DNA of 32,148 nucleotides from Porticoccus sp. (GTDB taxonomy: Bacteria > Pseudomonadota > Gammaproteobacteria > Pseudomonadales > Porticoccaceae): the NCBI GenBank assembly GCA_018066715.1, contig JAGPWA010000082.1:1-32148 (forward strand), written 5' to 3'. The notes under the pieces are model-generated. The model was given only the letters and a program-made list of their open reading frames with translations, had not been told where the DNA came from and ran no database searches. Position 1 is the stretch's first letter; each line of letters starts with the position of its first letter. This document shows positions 23,226-32,148 of the stretch, one piece after another. The position numbers and the translations under genes were made by a program.

Positions 23226-23549
23226 CTAATTGGACAGCAATGTATCGATCGACTCAAGTAACTTAATAAGCTCTGCTGCCTGATGAGATGAACGATTGAT
23301 TGACTCTTCAGCCATCGGAGCAATCTGACAGTTCTGAGGAAGTGGTGCCGCGGCCTCCACCAGTAAATGTATCCGTGGCAAAAAAACAAACTGGAGCCAT
23401 TCGACAAATTCCAGGGTATCCACTGCAAAGGGCTGGGTGCTTGTAAGTGCTTCAGGTGATGGGGTGATGTCGGACCAACAATTCATTTTCCTTAGAACTC
23501 GCTCTACCTCGAGAAGCCGCGATGCCAGCTCTGTGTAAATGTTATTCAC
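23226..23549 (-). CDS. YqcC family protein
   Basis: The 107-residue product matches the YqcC/DUF446 pattern of a short helical protein: a coiled N-terminus (YTELASRLLEVERVLRKMNCW), then QPFAVDTLEFVEWLQFVFLPRIHLLVEAAAPLP, highly characteristic of the family. Its role is unknown; in several genomes it lies next to truC. The start is GTG at 23549, with AGGAGG seven bases upstream. No tRNA pseudouridine synthase gene is adjacent here. Confidence 0.9.
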   Translation of the reverse strand: MNNIYTELASRLLEVERVLRKMNCWSDITPSPEALTSTQPFAVDTLEFVEWLQFVFLPRIHLLVEAAAPLPQNCQIAPMAEESINRSSHQAAELIKLLESIDTLLSN

Positions 23550-23625
23550 CCAATGGCCTCCTATTTCGTATCACTCACTGACTATCACCCACTCCCTTAC
23601 CGCCCTCGCCCGCATCACGCTCTTA

Positions 23626-25755
23626 TCACTCATAGTCACGACGAAATGGCGGTAAATCCGCCAGTAATTGCTTTCCGTAACGCTTGGTGACAATACGCCG
23701 ATCTAAAATAGTGACACGCCCCACATCCGTTTCTGTACGAATGAGTCGACCACAGGCTTGATGTAGTCGAAGAGAGGCATCTGGCAACATCAACTCCATA
23801 AATGCATTCCCACCCTTTTTCTCCAGCCACTCTGAAAGCGTCGAATGTACCGGATCGTTCGGTACAGCAAAGGGTATTTTCGCAATGATCACGTGGACAC
23901 AATAACTGCCGGGAAAATCCATCCCTTCTGCAAAACTGGCCAAGCCAAAAATAACACTGCCCTTACCTGCATCAATCGCCGTCTTATGACGCTGAACAAT
24001 TTCCTGATTAGCCCACTGCCCCTGAATTAATACTTTGTCCACATTCTCTGCAGGCAGTTGCTCATACACCAGCTCCATCTGCCGCTTGGAAGCAAACAGC
24101 ACGAGAGAACCCTCCTGCCAATCGATAATATCGGGTAACTGAGCAATGAGTGCATCGGTATGTGCTTTCGCATCGCTGGGATCAGCACCTATATCGGGTA
24201 CCGATAGCACCCCGGCCTTAGCAAAATCAAAGGCACCTGCGACAGCTGAAAACTGTGCGTCATCGGTCAAGCCACAACGCTTTTGAAAGCCACCAAAAGA
24301 ACCCAGTGTCTGAAGCGTGGCTGATGTAATGACCGCCCCATAACATCGCTGCCAGAGGCTAGACTTAAAAATGCTTCCGGCATCAGTGGGCGACGCTGAC
24401 AACTGAATATCCATGTTGCCGCCCACACCCTCCTCCAGTGACAACCAACGGGCATAGGGTGGACCCTGACCCTGATCTTTCGAGGCATAACATTTCCAGA
24501 GATGTAGTGCCGCTTCCACACGACCCTGCCAAATGCCTACCATTTGAAATAACTGCTCTAAATCCACTCTGGGCACAGGAAAATGGGGTTCATCCATCCC
24601 GTCTCCCACACGATCGGAAAGAACCTCCAGTGTCGACGCAAGAGAACTCAAGCTTTCTGAAATATGCCCGGCCAGCTCTCGCACTTCATCACCAGGATCT
24701 CCACCGGGAAAACACCAACGACTTTCGTCATCACCTAAAGACTCCCGATCCAATAACTTCTCAAACATCGGATAACTCAGCCCAAGTAACTTCTCGGTCG
24801 AACTGGCAAGGTTAGCCATTTTTTCGATTCGGGTTGTCAGGTCTGGTGCATTAATCAGCAAAGGTAGTCGCCCCACAACCTGCTTTTGCATTCGACCAAA
24901 CCAGTTGATGGTGCTTCTCAGACGGCATTGGCCAGAAAAATGATTAAGTGCAGTAGCTGCGACTCGATGACCTTCATCAAAAATATAAATTGTGTCTTCG
25001 GGTGCCGGTAGAATAATCCCACCACCCAATGCCAAATCAGCCATGACCAAATCATGGTTGGCAACAATGCAGTCAGCTTCTTCAAGTTCGTCTCGCGCTT
25101 TAAAGAAGCAGCATTCCCTAATATAACGACAACGACGCCCAGCACACTGTCGGCGGTCTACTGTCAATGGTCGCCAATCGGCATCCTCTATTGAATCAGG
25201 CCAGTTATCCCTGTCACCGGGCCAATCTCCACTCTTCAGGGACTCATCCATAGCTCGGTAACTGGCAATGATGTTACTGGTAGGATTAAAGTCAATTTCA
25301 TCCTCGAACAGAAATACGCCACTATCTTTTGCACTGGCTGTATCAAGGCACTGCTCTAACCGCAAAGGACACAGATAGCGGCCACGTCCTTTGGCCAGGC
25401 TAATCGTATACTCCCACCCCGTGCTCTTCAGTAGTGCGGGGATATCCCGGTTAACTAATTGTTCCTGAAGCGCAACAGTGCCGGTAGCCACGACGACCCG
25501 CTTACCCAACTGGCGAGCAATAGGTAATGTTGATAATAGGTAGGCAAGTGTCTTTCCAGTACCCGTACCCGCCTCAACGACACAGATACCATTCGCAGAG
25601 ATTCTTTGACCCTCATCACCCTCTTCAATATCACCCAAGACATTGGCAATGGCAGCAATCATTTGCTTTTGGCCGAGCCGCGGACGCAACTCGTTACTGG
25701 CTAGGAACTGACGATAGCCCTGCTGGATTTCTTCTTTAAGATCAGCATCTAACAC
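23626..25755 (-). CDS. dinG: ATP-dependent DNA helicase DinG
   Basis: A 709-residue superfamily 2 helicase of the XPD/DinG type that unwinds forked DNA and R-loops. Walker A is EAGTGTGKT at 61-69, and the Walker B/DEAH-like box is IFDEGHRV. Iron-sulfur cluster cysteines are visible between them (LCPLRLEQC and CAGRRCRYIRECC). Motif VI near the C-terminus reads QACGRLIRTETDVG. The start is GTG, two bases after the acyltransferase stop, so it is probably in the same transcript. Length is that of DinG rather than the shorter YoaA. Confidence 0.93.
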   Translation of the reverse strand: MLDADLKEEIQQGYRQFLASNELRPRLGQKQMIAAIANVLGDIEEGDEGQRISANGICVVEAGTGTGKTLAYLLSTLPIARQLGKRVVVATGTVALQEQLVNRDIPALLKSTGWEYTISLAKGRGRYLCPLRLEQCLDTASAKDSGVFLFEDEIDFNPTSNIIASYRAMDESLKSGDWPGDRDNWPDSIEDADWRPLTVDRRQCAGRRCRYIRECCFFKARDELEEADCIVANHDLVMADLALGGGIILPAPEDTIYIFDEGHRVAATALNHFSGQCRLRSTINWFGRMQKQVVGRLPLLINAPDLTTRIEKMANLASSTEKLLGLSYPMFEKLLDRESLGDDESRWCFPGGDPGDEVRELAGHISESLSSLASTLEVLSDRVGDGMDEPHFPVPRVDLEQLFQMVGIWQGRVEAALHLWKCYASKDQGQGPPYARWLSLEEGVGGNMDIQLSASPTDAGSIFKSSLWQRCYGAVITSATLQTLGSFGGFQKRCGLTDDAQFSAVAGAFDFAKAGVLSVPDIGADPSDAKAHTDALIAQLPDIIDWQEGSLVLFASKRQMELVYEQLPAENVDKVLIQGQWANQEIVQRHKTAIDAGKGSVIFGLASFAEGMDFPGSYCVHVIIAKIPFAVPNDPVHSTLSEWLEKKGGNAFMELMLPDASLRLHQACGRLIRTETDVGRVTILDRRIVTKRYGKQLLADLPPFRRDYE

Positions 25756-25757
25756 TT

Positions 25758-26900
25758 TCAGGAGAGACTGAGTTTCTGACGAACCGGATTGGCATACATG
25801 GCCAAGACAATATCGCGATACTCGGCCGGTATAGCATTCATGCGATCATTAAACGCTCGAACAGCTTTCGGCCAGTCACACACCATGCCTGCTTTCCATT
25901 CTGTCACCGCTGCAGCAGTTTCATCCAACTGCTCATACGCAATGATATTGGTCGGGTGCAGGTAATAATTACCAATAATTTGCTGGTCCACAGCAGCTGC
26001 CATGTCATCAGCAGAATCAACACTACCCACCAACGGTGAGCCGAAGGCCACATGAACAGAGCCCTTTCTCCCAACAATGCCGTTATAGATACTGACAAAA
26101 TCTTCGTGCTCGTCCTTCTCGTAAGCACCTTCAGTTTGCTTAGCATAGAGCTCCTGCCCTTTAGCGGCATCCAGCGGGTCAAGCTCGTAGGATATCGCCA
26201 CCGGCACGACGTTAAGCTCACCCGATGCTTCGGCAAAGGTCTGCTCTTTTTGTTTACTGAGAGCCAGCATTTTCAGCAAAGCCGGCTCCGTTTTATCAAC
26301 CCCATCTTTTGCTCGACCTTCCCGCTGCGCAATCCAAATTGATGCATGCTCCTTAGTCAATGAGTGTCGAATATAACGGGATAGCTGTAATAGAGCCGCC
26401 AACTTCTCCCGTCGCCCAGAAGCAGAACGCTTAACAATAAAGCTCTTATTTACTCGCATCAGGTCCGAAGTAAACGCCTTGGTTAGCAAGTTGTCGCCAA
26501 TAGCGATACGTACTGTTTCCCGGTTATCGTCAAAGAGCGCCACATTGACAAAAGCCGGATCCATGGCGATATCTCTATGGTTACTTATGAATAAGTAGGG
26601 AGTGTCTCTATCCAGCTTATCAAGCCCTGACACGGTCACCGTACAATCAATCTTTTTTAATAGGTTGCCAAGGCTGGCCCGCATAGCGGAGTGCAAATCA
26701 TGTACTGTATTTATTTTATTAAAGACACTATTCAACGCTCGTCTAATAAGTGGACGCAGTAGCCACGGTGTCCAACGTGCAATTCTTGGGTATTTTATGG
26801 ACAAAAGAGTGTCGATAAATTCTCGGTTATCCGAAAGCCGGGTAAGAACTTGGGGTACCTCATCGTCACGATAAGGGCGAATGTCATCAAATGTATTCAT
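25758..26900 (-). CDS. 1-acylglycerol-3-phosphate acyltransferase (PlsC-like)
   Basis: The 380-residue product has the acyltransferase block NHRDIAMDPAFVN (His at 108), giving His and Asp six residues apart rather than the canonical H-x4-D. Close relatives in pseudomonads have the same block, so this is the family state. SFIVKRSASGRR, and WIAQREGRAKDG, the substrate-binding EGR segment, follow. It probably acylates lysophosphatidate or another lysolipid at the inner membrane. The ATG at 26900 was chosen because the frame before it is not family-like. A perfect 14-bp palindrome (26908-26921) is just upstream. Confidence 0.87.
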   Translation of the reverse strand: MNTFDDIRPYRDDEVPQVLTRLSDNREFIDTLLSIKYPRIARWTPWLLRPLIRRALNSVFNKINTVHDLHSAMRASLGNLLKKIDCTVTVSGLDKLDRDTPYLFISNHRDIAMDPAFVNVALFDDNRETVRIAIGDNLLTKAFTSDLMRVNKSFIVKRSASGRREKLAALLQLSRYIRHSLTKEHASIWIAQREGRAKDGVDKTEPALLKMLALSKQKEQTFAEASGELNVVPVAISYELDPLDAAKGQELYAKQTEGAYEKDEHEDFVSIYNGIVGRKGSVHVAFGSPLVGSVDSADDMAAAVDQQIIGNYYLHPTNIIAYEQLDETAAAVTEWKAGMVCDWPKAVRAFNDRMNAIPAEYRDIVLAMYANPVRQKLSLS

Positions 26901-26907
26901 ATGAGAT

Positions 26908-26921
26908 AGAATAATTATTCT
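26908..26921. promoter_or_regulatory. Perfect 14-bp palindrome upstream of the acyltransferase
   Basis: AGAATAATTATTCT is fully self-complementary and ends eight bases before the ATG at 26900. It could be an operator. As an A/T palindrome it may also arise by chance. Confidence 0.3.
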
Positions 26922-27052
26922 TCTGGGTCTGGCCCACATTAGGGACAAAGGGTTGAATCAAAAGCGCAGGCTACCAGATTCCGGTCCGAATCGAATAACA
27001 GCTAGCTCCTACTTAATTCTGTGGTGCTCTGTGTCTGTTTTTTTACTACTCA

Positions 27053-28060
27053 CTATCGAGGATTATACCAACGCACCTCGGAAGCATACTTATCCACCAA
27101 ATGCGTCACATCCAGAATGATGGAAAATAAGGCCATACGCACCAACAGGCCATTATCTGTTTGCCGAAAGATCGCCAGGTTCGGATTGCTGTCCAGATCG
27201 CTGTCTAACTCATTGGCCTCTGCCCGGGAATCTCTAGGCAAAGGGTGCATGATCACCGTATTGGGTTCACAGTGAGAGGTATAAATTGCCTGATTAAGAC
27301 GAAACCGACCACGATAAAGATCTGCTTCATCCCTGCTGGAAAATCGCTCTTCCTGAATTCGTGTGGAATACACAATATCTACATGGGAGATACTAGGCTC
27401 AATCTTGTCAGATTCCTCCACTGAAAGGCCCGCCCGCCGCATATCATCCACCAGATCGGCTGGCATAGACAGCTCACTAGGGGATACAAGCTGGACAGAG
27501 ACATTGTCAAACAACATCAGTAACTTACAGAGAGAGTGAACAGTCCGCCCATGTTTCAAGTCACCAATCATGGCAATCCGAAGGCCGTCCAAATCTCTTC
27601 CCAAGCCCTTTAATTCTTTCTCTATGGTGTACAAGTCAAGTAATGCTTGGCTAGGATGTTCATTGGTGCCATCTCCGCCATTAATAACGGGTACTCGACT
27701 AGCACTGGCAAACGCAGCAACAGAACCAGACTCTGGGTGACGCATACAGATGATGTCGCTAAACCCTGACAGTACCCGCGCAGTATCCTGTAGCGACTCC
27801 CCTTTAGCCAGTGCTGAGGCTTCAAAGCCAACCGTTTCTCGTACTTCTCCACCGAGTAGGTTGAAGGCACTACCAAAGCTGATCCGGGTTCTGGTGCTGG
27901 CCTCAAAGAACATATTACCTAGAATCGCACCATCCAGAACCCGCGTAATTTTTTGGCGCTGGGCATAGGGCTCCATGCGGTCTGCTACCCGAAAAATATG
28001 ATCAATATCAACTCGTTCGAATTGACTGATGGAGAGAATACTCGCGCCCTTAAATTCCAC
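27053..28060 (-). CDS. pyrB: Aspartate carbamoyltransferase, catalytic chain
   Basis: ATCase joins carbamoyl phosphate and aspartate, the first committed step of pyrimidine synthesis. The 335-residue product has the carbamoyl phosphate-binding STRTR at 55-59 (FFEASTRTRISFGSA), GGDGTNEHPSQALLDLYTI and MHPLPR. The GTG start is preceded by GGGGGTAGT. No pyrC-like (dihydroorotase) or pyrI gene follows within the window, so the regulatory partner, if any, is elsewhere. A hairpin of unclear role lies upstream (28099-28128). Confidence 0.96.
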   Translation of the reverse strand: MEFKGASILSISQFERVDIDHIFRVADRMEPYAQRQKITRVLDGAILGNMFFEASTRTRISFGSAFNLLGGEVRETVGFEASALAKGESLQDTARVLSGFSDIICMRHPESGSVAAFASASRVPVINGGDGTNEHPSQALLDLYTIEKELKGLGRDLDGLRIAMIGDLKHGRTVHSLCKLLMLFDNVSVQLVSPSELSMPADLVDDMRRAGLSVEESDKIEPSISHVDIVYSTRIQEERFSSRDEADLYRGRFRLNQAIYTSHCEPNTVIMHPLPRDSRAEANELDSDLDSNPNLAIFRQTDNGLLVRMALFSIILDVTHLVDKYASEVRWYNPR

Positions 28061-28098
28061 ACTACCCCCGTATACTATTCATTACGCCGCCGCATTTT

Positions 28099-28128
28099 AG
28101 CGGCTTTGCCGTAGGCGAACCAGCCGCT
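28099..28128 (-). promoter_or_regulatory. Long hairpin between sbcB and pyrB
   Basis: AGCGGC (28099-28104) pairs with GCCGCT (28123-28128), and TTTGCC with GGCGAA inside, capped by GTA. It lies upstream of the pyrB start. No T-tract follows on the minus strand, so it is not a standard terminator; it could be a leader structure or a protein site. Confidence 0.4.
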
Positions 28129-28136
28129 TTCCACAC

Positions 28137-29564
28137 CTATAAAATTTGACTACCCCAGTCCTGTAGAGCACGTAAAATATTGCGGTCCTTTTCTGACATG
28201 CTTTCTTGCCCCAAAAGCTGATCAATCTCAGAAAAGTAAGTATCCAGAGTCAGATAGCCTTCCGCTGAATTTGTCAGTCGCTGAAAACGCAACTCATCCC
28301 AACGGTGCTGTTCCTCATCACTGAGGGTCTCCGGAAAATTTTTCACCCGATAAAGAAATAATAACTGCTGATAACGCTCATCACGAAAGTGTAGGGAATC
28401 CGATACCAGCTCTGTAGCCGTGGCTGTACGAACCGCTGGTAACAACCCTTTATCTACCTCATCAAGAAAACCATCATACAAGCGTCGCTCAGCATTATCT
28501 GTTTTTTCAAATAACCGTGAAGAGAACACCTCGCCTAATTTTACTGATAAATCCTGTTGCTGTAACAACGTCCAGTTTTGTTCACAAAGTGCCGTATCAA
28601 TACCCAACCTTCGTGCAGATTCAGAATCCAGTAGCTTCGGTGTCGCTAAAACAGGGCAACGATTTAACTGCACCCCTTTTAGTGGAATTCTCTCAACGCC
28701 TTCCGGTAAATCCTGAGCTGATATAAATAGCCGTTGCTGAATCTGTTCTGCTGACAATTGCACCAAAGCCTCGGCATCACCCATCAGATTAAAACAGATC
28801 ATTAAATTTTTATTGGTTGGATGCCTTGCCAATGGCATCATCAATGCTGTGTAGCCATTTTCTCTTGGCAGCTTACCCGATACATGCAAGAAAGGTTTTT
28901 TGTGGTTTAAATCAATTAGGCCTGCCACCTTATGCTTTAACCGATGTTCATAGATATACCGATATAGCTTCGGCTGTTTTGTCATGACCAACTTGGCCAT
29001 AGCAATGGTGGCTAAAACATCTGACAACGCATCGTGTGCAGATTCGTGCGCTATTCCATTTGCCTCAGTCAAGCGTTCCAGTTTGAAACAAGGTGACCCG
29101 TCTTCATAGTTGGGCCACTCGATACCTTCGGGTCTCAAGGCCCTAGCCAACCGCACCATATCAATAATGTCCCACCGAGAATTCCCGTGCTTCCACTCAC
29201 GTTCATAGGGATCATAAAAATTGCGATAAAGGCTATACCGGGTCACCTCATCATCAAACCGAATGCTGTTATATCCTACCCCGCAGGTCCCAGGCAGAGA
29301 TAATTCACGGTGAATTTTGTCAATAAATTCCCGCTCAGGCACACCCTTTTGCTGAGCGCTCTGTGGTGTTATTCCCGTGACAAGACAGGCTTGCGGCCAG
29401 GGGAGTCGGTCCGTTGGTGGATGACAGTATATGGAGAGTGGCTCACCAATAAAATTCAGGTTTTCATCTGTACGAATACCAGCAAACTGAGAGGGGCCAT
29501 CACGAGAAGGGTCTATGCCAAAGGTTTCGTAATCATGCCAGTAGAGTGTATTTGCCATAGCCAT
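28137..29564 (-). CDS. sbcB: Exodeoxyribonuclease I
   Basis: ExoI degrades single-stranded DNA 3' to 5' and takes part in recombination and mismatch repair. From the ATG at 29564 it is 475 residues, the length of E. coli ExoI. The DEDDh active site is visible: DYETFG (about 11-16), GYNSIRFDDEVTRY and the HDALSDVLATI segment. The SH3-like and C-terminal helical parts follow. Two ATGs lie within six bases, so the exact start is uncertain. The gene is separated from ompA by a strong terminator. Confidence 0.95.
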   Translation of the reverse strand: MAMANTLYWHDYETFGIDPSRDGPSQFAGIRTDENLNFIGEPLSIYCHPPTDRLPWPQACLVTGITPQSAQQKGVPEREFIDKIHRELSLPGTCGVGYNSIRFDDEVTRYSLYRNFYDPYEREWKHGNSRWDIIDMVRLARALRPEGIEWPNYEDGSPCFKLERLTEANGIAHESAHDALSDVLATIAMAKLVMTKQPKLYRYIYEHRLKHKVAGLIDLNHKKPFLHVSGKLPRENGYTALMMPLARHPTNKNLMICFNLMGDAEALVQLSAEQIQQRLFISAQDLPEGVERIPLKGVQLNRCPVLATPKLLDSESARRLGIDTALCEQNWTLLQQQDLSVKLGEVFSSRLFEKTDNAERRLYDGFLDEVDKGLLPAVRTATATELVSDSLHFRDERYQQLLFLYRVKNFPETLSDEEQHRWDELRFQRLTNSAEGYLTLDTYFSEIDQLLGQESMSEKDRNILRALQDWGSQIL

Positions 29565-29617
29565 AACCCGTTCCAACACCTAGCTTTTTTGTAGCCTCAG
29601 TAATTAAAAACACCCAC

Positions 29618-29647
29618 AAAAAACGGCGTCCTAAGACGCCGTTTTTT
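29618..29647 (-). terminator. Bidirectional terminator downstream of the ompA-like gene
   Basis: AAAAAACGGCGTC (29618-29630) and GACGCCGTTTTTT (29635-29647) form a perfect 13-bp stem with a CTAA loop. The A/T flanks give a U-tract in both directions. On the minus strand it ends the porin gene. Confidence 0.92.
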
Positions 29648-29677
29648 AATAGCTTGTAATGAGAAATCTACCAGAGC

Positions 29678-30622
29678 TTATTTCACTACCTCGGTAAAGG
29701 TCATCTCACCAACAACACGACGGTTACGGGCACGCCCATCGTCAGTGTCATTATCAGCAATTGGGCGACTCTCGCCGTAACCCGTAGTAGTAATACGGCT
29801 AACATCTATACCGTACTCTTCATGGATCTTAGCTTTAACTGCATCAACACGACGCTGTGACAAGTCTTGGTTATAACCTTCCTCACCACGAGAGTCCGTG
29901 TGACCTTCCAGCTCCAAAGTAATATCTTCGTGAACCTTCATGGCATTGGCTACAGCTTCCAGCTCATCACCATAGATTGCGCGAACATCTGCTTTGTCGA
30001 ATTCAAACTCAACATTGAGCTTAACAGTAAGAGTGCGTGTTTCTGGCTCCATTTCTGGCTCACGTACTGGCACTGGCTCCATAACCACTGGGGCAACAGG
30101 CTTGTTGAAGTAATACCGCATGCCTAAGTTAACAGATGCATCCCACATGCTACCTTTGCCTTCACCGCGAACTTTATTTAGCGCCCGCACATCACCACGG
30201 AACTCCAACTGGGGAGTGATCATGTTAGACATACCCAAACCAGCCTGGAGCTGATGAGTGTATTCTTCTTCTATCTGAAGGTTCTTTTCACCTTCACGGT
30301 CATAGTAGGCATAACCACCAACGGCATAAGTGCGCCAGCCGCCATCGTCCTCACCAAACCAATAGTAGGCATTCAACTGGGCTACTTCTAGATCTTCACC
30401 AGCTATTTCGCTGCCGTATGATGCTTCAAGAGCCCAGTCGTTAGAAAAGCGATAACCAAGGTTGAAGCTCAGAACACCCGCTTCATCATGCCCGCTAACC
30501 ACTCGGTCACTATCGAGATAGTAATAACTCAAGCTTGGCCCAAGATACAACCCTTCTTGAGACTGCGCAGACATAGAAACAGCCAGCATCAAACCACCAA
30601 CTGCTATAATTAATTTTTTCAT
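29678..30622 (-). CDS. OmpA family outer membrane protein
   Basis: The 314-residue product has a signal peptide (MKKLIIAVGGLMLAVSMSAQS) and an eight-strand-type barrel N-terminal domain (EGLYLGPSLSYYYLD, NLGYRFSNDWALEASYG). A Pro/Glu-rich hinge (VPVREPEMEPETRT) leads to a peptidoglycan-binding OmpA domain (ITLELEGHTDSRG, YNQDLSQRRVDAVK, RARNRRVV). It links the outer membrane to the cell wall. The start at 30622 has GGGGAA six bases before; a start four codons upstream is not preferred. Monocistronic, with a strong terminator downstream. Confidence 0.94.
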   Translation of the reverse strand: MKKLIIAVGGLMLAVSMSAQSQEGLYLGPSLSYYYLDSDRVVSGHDEAGVLSFNLGYRFSNDWALEASYGSEIAGEDLEVAQLNAYYWFGEDDGGWRTYAVGGYAYYDREGEKNLQIEEEYTHQLQAGLGMSNMITPQLEFRGDVRALNKVRGEGKGSMWDASVNLGMRYYFNKPVAPVVMEPVPVREPEMEPETRTLTVKLNVEFEFDKADVRAIYGDELEAVANAMKVHEDITLELEGHTDSRGEEGYNQDLSQRRVDAVKAKIHEEYGIDVSRITTTGYGESRPIADNDTDDGRARNRRVVGEMTFTEVVK

Positions 30623-30883
30623 GATATTCCCCAATTTCTATTTAATACTTACAGGCATCCCCGCCTAACCGCCATCTGGCAGTTGCCGTCATAATAATAC
30701 ATTTCTAAGCAGTTTTCTTTTTCTTTCCATTGTTTTTACTACAAAAAGTAAATTTTTTAATGAAAATCAGCTCTGCTTAGGGCTTCTTGTTCAATTATTA
30801 ATCAACTTATACCCACAAGCCCCAAAGCAAGGTCTTTTACGAAGATAGTCGAGACCCAGTGCTCACGCAACTTAATAAAGAAA

Positions 30884-30910
30884 AAAACCGGAAGGGAGAC
30901 TTCCGGTTTT
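30884..30910 (-). terminator. Bidirectional terminator after the fumarase gene
   Basis: AAAACCGGAAG (30884-30894) and CTTCCGGTTTT (30900-30910) form an 11-bp stem with a GGAGA loop, followed on the minus strand by a T-rich run. It ends the fumarase transcript, 20 bases after the stop. Confidence 0.9.
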
Positions 30911-30930
30911 AACAAGTACTTACCTAACAA

Positions 30931-32148
30931 TTAAAGCGTTAATGCATGCTCTTCAATCTTTGCTCGCCAGATTTGGGGCCCCGTTTGGTGAACAGATTCA
31001 CCCCTAGAGTCCACCGCCACCGTAACCGGCATATCTACAATCTCAAACTCATAGATCGCTTCCATACCCAAGTCTTCAAAGGCCACCACTTTGGCTCCTG
31101 TTATCGCTTTTGATACTAGATAGGCAGCGCCGCCCACAGCCATCAGATAAACTGCCTCATTGTCCCTGATCGCCTCAATAGCCACTGGCCCACGCTCGGC
31201 CTTACCTATCATGCCAATCAAGCCTGTTTGCTCCAGCATAGTGCGAGTAAACTTGTCCATACGGGTAGCGGTGGTAGGTCCGGCAGGCCCAACAACCTCT
31301 TCCCGCACAGGGTCAACTGGTCCTACGTAGTAAATAAAACGCCCTGTCATATCTACTGGTAGCTGCTCACCCTTCGCCAGCATATCGATCATTCGCTTAT
31401 GTGCAGCATCCCGACCGGTCAGCATCTTGCCTGACAGAAGAACAGTTTCGCCGGTCTTCCAATCTTTAATATCCTCACTGGTTACGGTATCAAGATTAAC
31501 TCGGCGTACACTATCACCCACTTCCCAGGTAATTTCTGGCCAATCATCTAAATTTGGCGGCACCTGTTTAGCGGGGCCTGAGCCATCAAGCACAAAGTGT
31601 GTATGGCGAGTTGCAGCACAGTTGGGGATCAATGCCACTGCCTTATTGGCAGCATGGGCGGGAAAATCTTTTACTTTCACATCCAGGACAGTGGTTAACC
31701 CACCTAATCCTTGAGCACCTATACCCAGATTATTCACTTTCTCATACAGCTCGAGACGAATTTCCTCCGCACGATTTGAGGCTCCCCGCGCCTGTAACTC
31801 CTGAATATCAATGGAGCCCATCAATGACTCCTTGGCTGACAACATTGCTTTTTCTGCTGTGCCACCAATACCAATACCCAACATTCCGGGCGGACACCAA
31901 CCAGCCCCCATTTTAGGCAGCTGCTCAAGCACCCATTCCACAACAGAATCGGATGGATTAAGCATGGCAAATTTTGACTTAGCCTCCGACCCACCCCCTT
32001 TGGCGGCCACATCAACTTCTACCGTATCTCCGGGCACAATCTCGTAATTAATCACGGCGGGTGTATTGTCACCGGTATTCTTACGAGCACCATCAGGGTC
32101 CGCCAATACTGAGGCACGAAGCACGTTATCAGGGTGCTTATAAGCCCG
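30931..32148 (-). CDS. fumA: Class I fumarate hydratase (partial, cut by right edge)
   Basis: The enzyme hydrates fumarate to malate with an oxygen-sensitive [4Fe-4S] cluster. The last 405 residues are inside the window; the frame stays open to the final base (first residues RAYKHPDN before LRASVLADP), so an internal GTG at 32124 is not the start. Class I features are GWCPPGMLGIGIGGTAEKAM, PNCAATRHTHFVLDG and VVGPAGPTTATRMDKFT. Cysteines in the first two segments are likely cluster ligands. The C-terminal beta part ends in ALTL. The alternative family name is fumA/fumB-type; it is not class II FumC. Confidence 0.94.
   Translation of the reverse strand, partial: RAYKHPDNVLRASVLADPDGARKNTGDNTPAVINYEIVPGDTVEVDVAAKGGGSEAKSKFAMLNPSDSVVEWVLEQLPKMGAGWCPPGMLGIGIGGTAEKAMLSAKESLMGSIDIQELQARGASNRAEEIRLELYEKVNNLGIGAQGLGGLTTVLDVKVKDFPAHAANKAVALIPNCAATRHTHFVLDGSGPAKQVPPNLDDWPEITWEVGDSVRRVNLDTVTSEDIKDWKTGETVLLSGKMLTGRDAAHKRMIDMLAKGEQLPVDMTGRFIYYVGPVDPVREEVVGPAGPTTATRMDKFTRTMLEQTGLIGMIGKAERGPVAIEAIRDNEAVYLMAVGGAAYLVSKAITGAKVVAFEDLGMEAIYEFEIVDMPVTVAVDSRGESVHQTGPQIWRAKIEEHALTL

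Noticed and set aside
32122-32124. GTG as start of the fumarase
   Set aside because: The frame continues open to the window edge with family-like residues, so the gene is truncated by the window.
1-32148. CRISPR array, complete insertion sequence or rRNA operon
   Set aside because: No regularly spaced repeat-spacer pattern, transposase ORF or rRNA sequence was found. The only integrase sequence seen is the fragment at 9379-9564.

Overview
The window looks like chromosomal DNA of a free-living, probably marine, gammaproteobacterium on the Pseudomonas/Cellvibrio side of the class. The basis is a Pseudomonas-type Fur lacking the usual C-x-x-C pair, the fur/bamE/rnfH/ratA/smpB/ssrA neighbourhood with a recN tail nearby, the tmRNA tag ANDDNYALAA, xseB-ispA-dxs in one block, and two Na+-coupled SNF-family transporters. 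The species call is inference; no rRNA or species marker is present.

Layout. 1-6683: the last codons of recN, a tiny membrane ORF, an exported protein of unknown function, a membrane diguanylate cyclase, then divergent fur and bamE, a translationally coupled minus-strand operon (SNF transporter, ratA, rnfH), and smpB with an overlapping small gene of the NrtS type. 6684-7079: ssrA (tmRNA). 7062-9564: a decayed genomic island at the tmRNA 3' end. A 112-bp direct repeat that begins inside the tmRNA 3' end flanks an AbiE-type toxin/antitoxin pair, and an integrase N-terminal fragment lies just outside the second copy. 9578-18490: an oxygenase-type reductase, a MOSC protein, small exported proteins, a DegQ-type protease, a universal stress protein, an MDR oxidoreductase, a second SNF transporter and an HNH protein.

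18491-19100: a 610-bp gene-free stretch that is the most interesting part. On the minus strand it shows two small RNA candidates in tandem. The first carries five A-N-G-G-A-N motifs (one in a perfect hexaloop hairpin) followed by a strong terminator. An 18-bp palindrome resembling a GacA/UvrY box lies upstream. This is the architecture of an RsmY/RsmZ/CsrB regulator-sequestering RNA. The second has a near-consensus sigma-70 promoter and its own terminator.

19101-22264: xseB-ispA-dxs (isoprenoid precursor synthesis plus the exonuclease VII small subunit). 22308-32148: minus-strand genes for a DECR2-like dehydrogenase, a YqcC protein, DinG helicase, an acyltransferase, PyrB, exonuclease I, an OmpA-family porin and a class I fumarase that runs off the right edge.

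Working picture: smpB and ssrA form the trans-translation module, and the tmRNA gene is the landing site of the island. The RNA locus would sequester an RsmA/CsrA protein if the reading is right. Most other genes are housekeeping.
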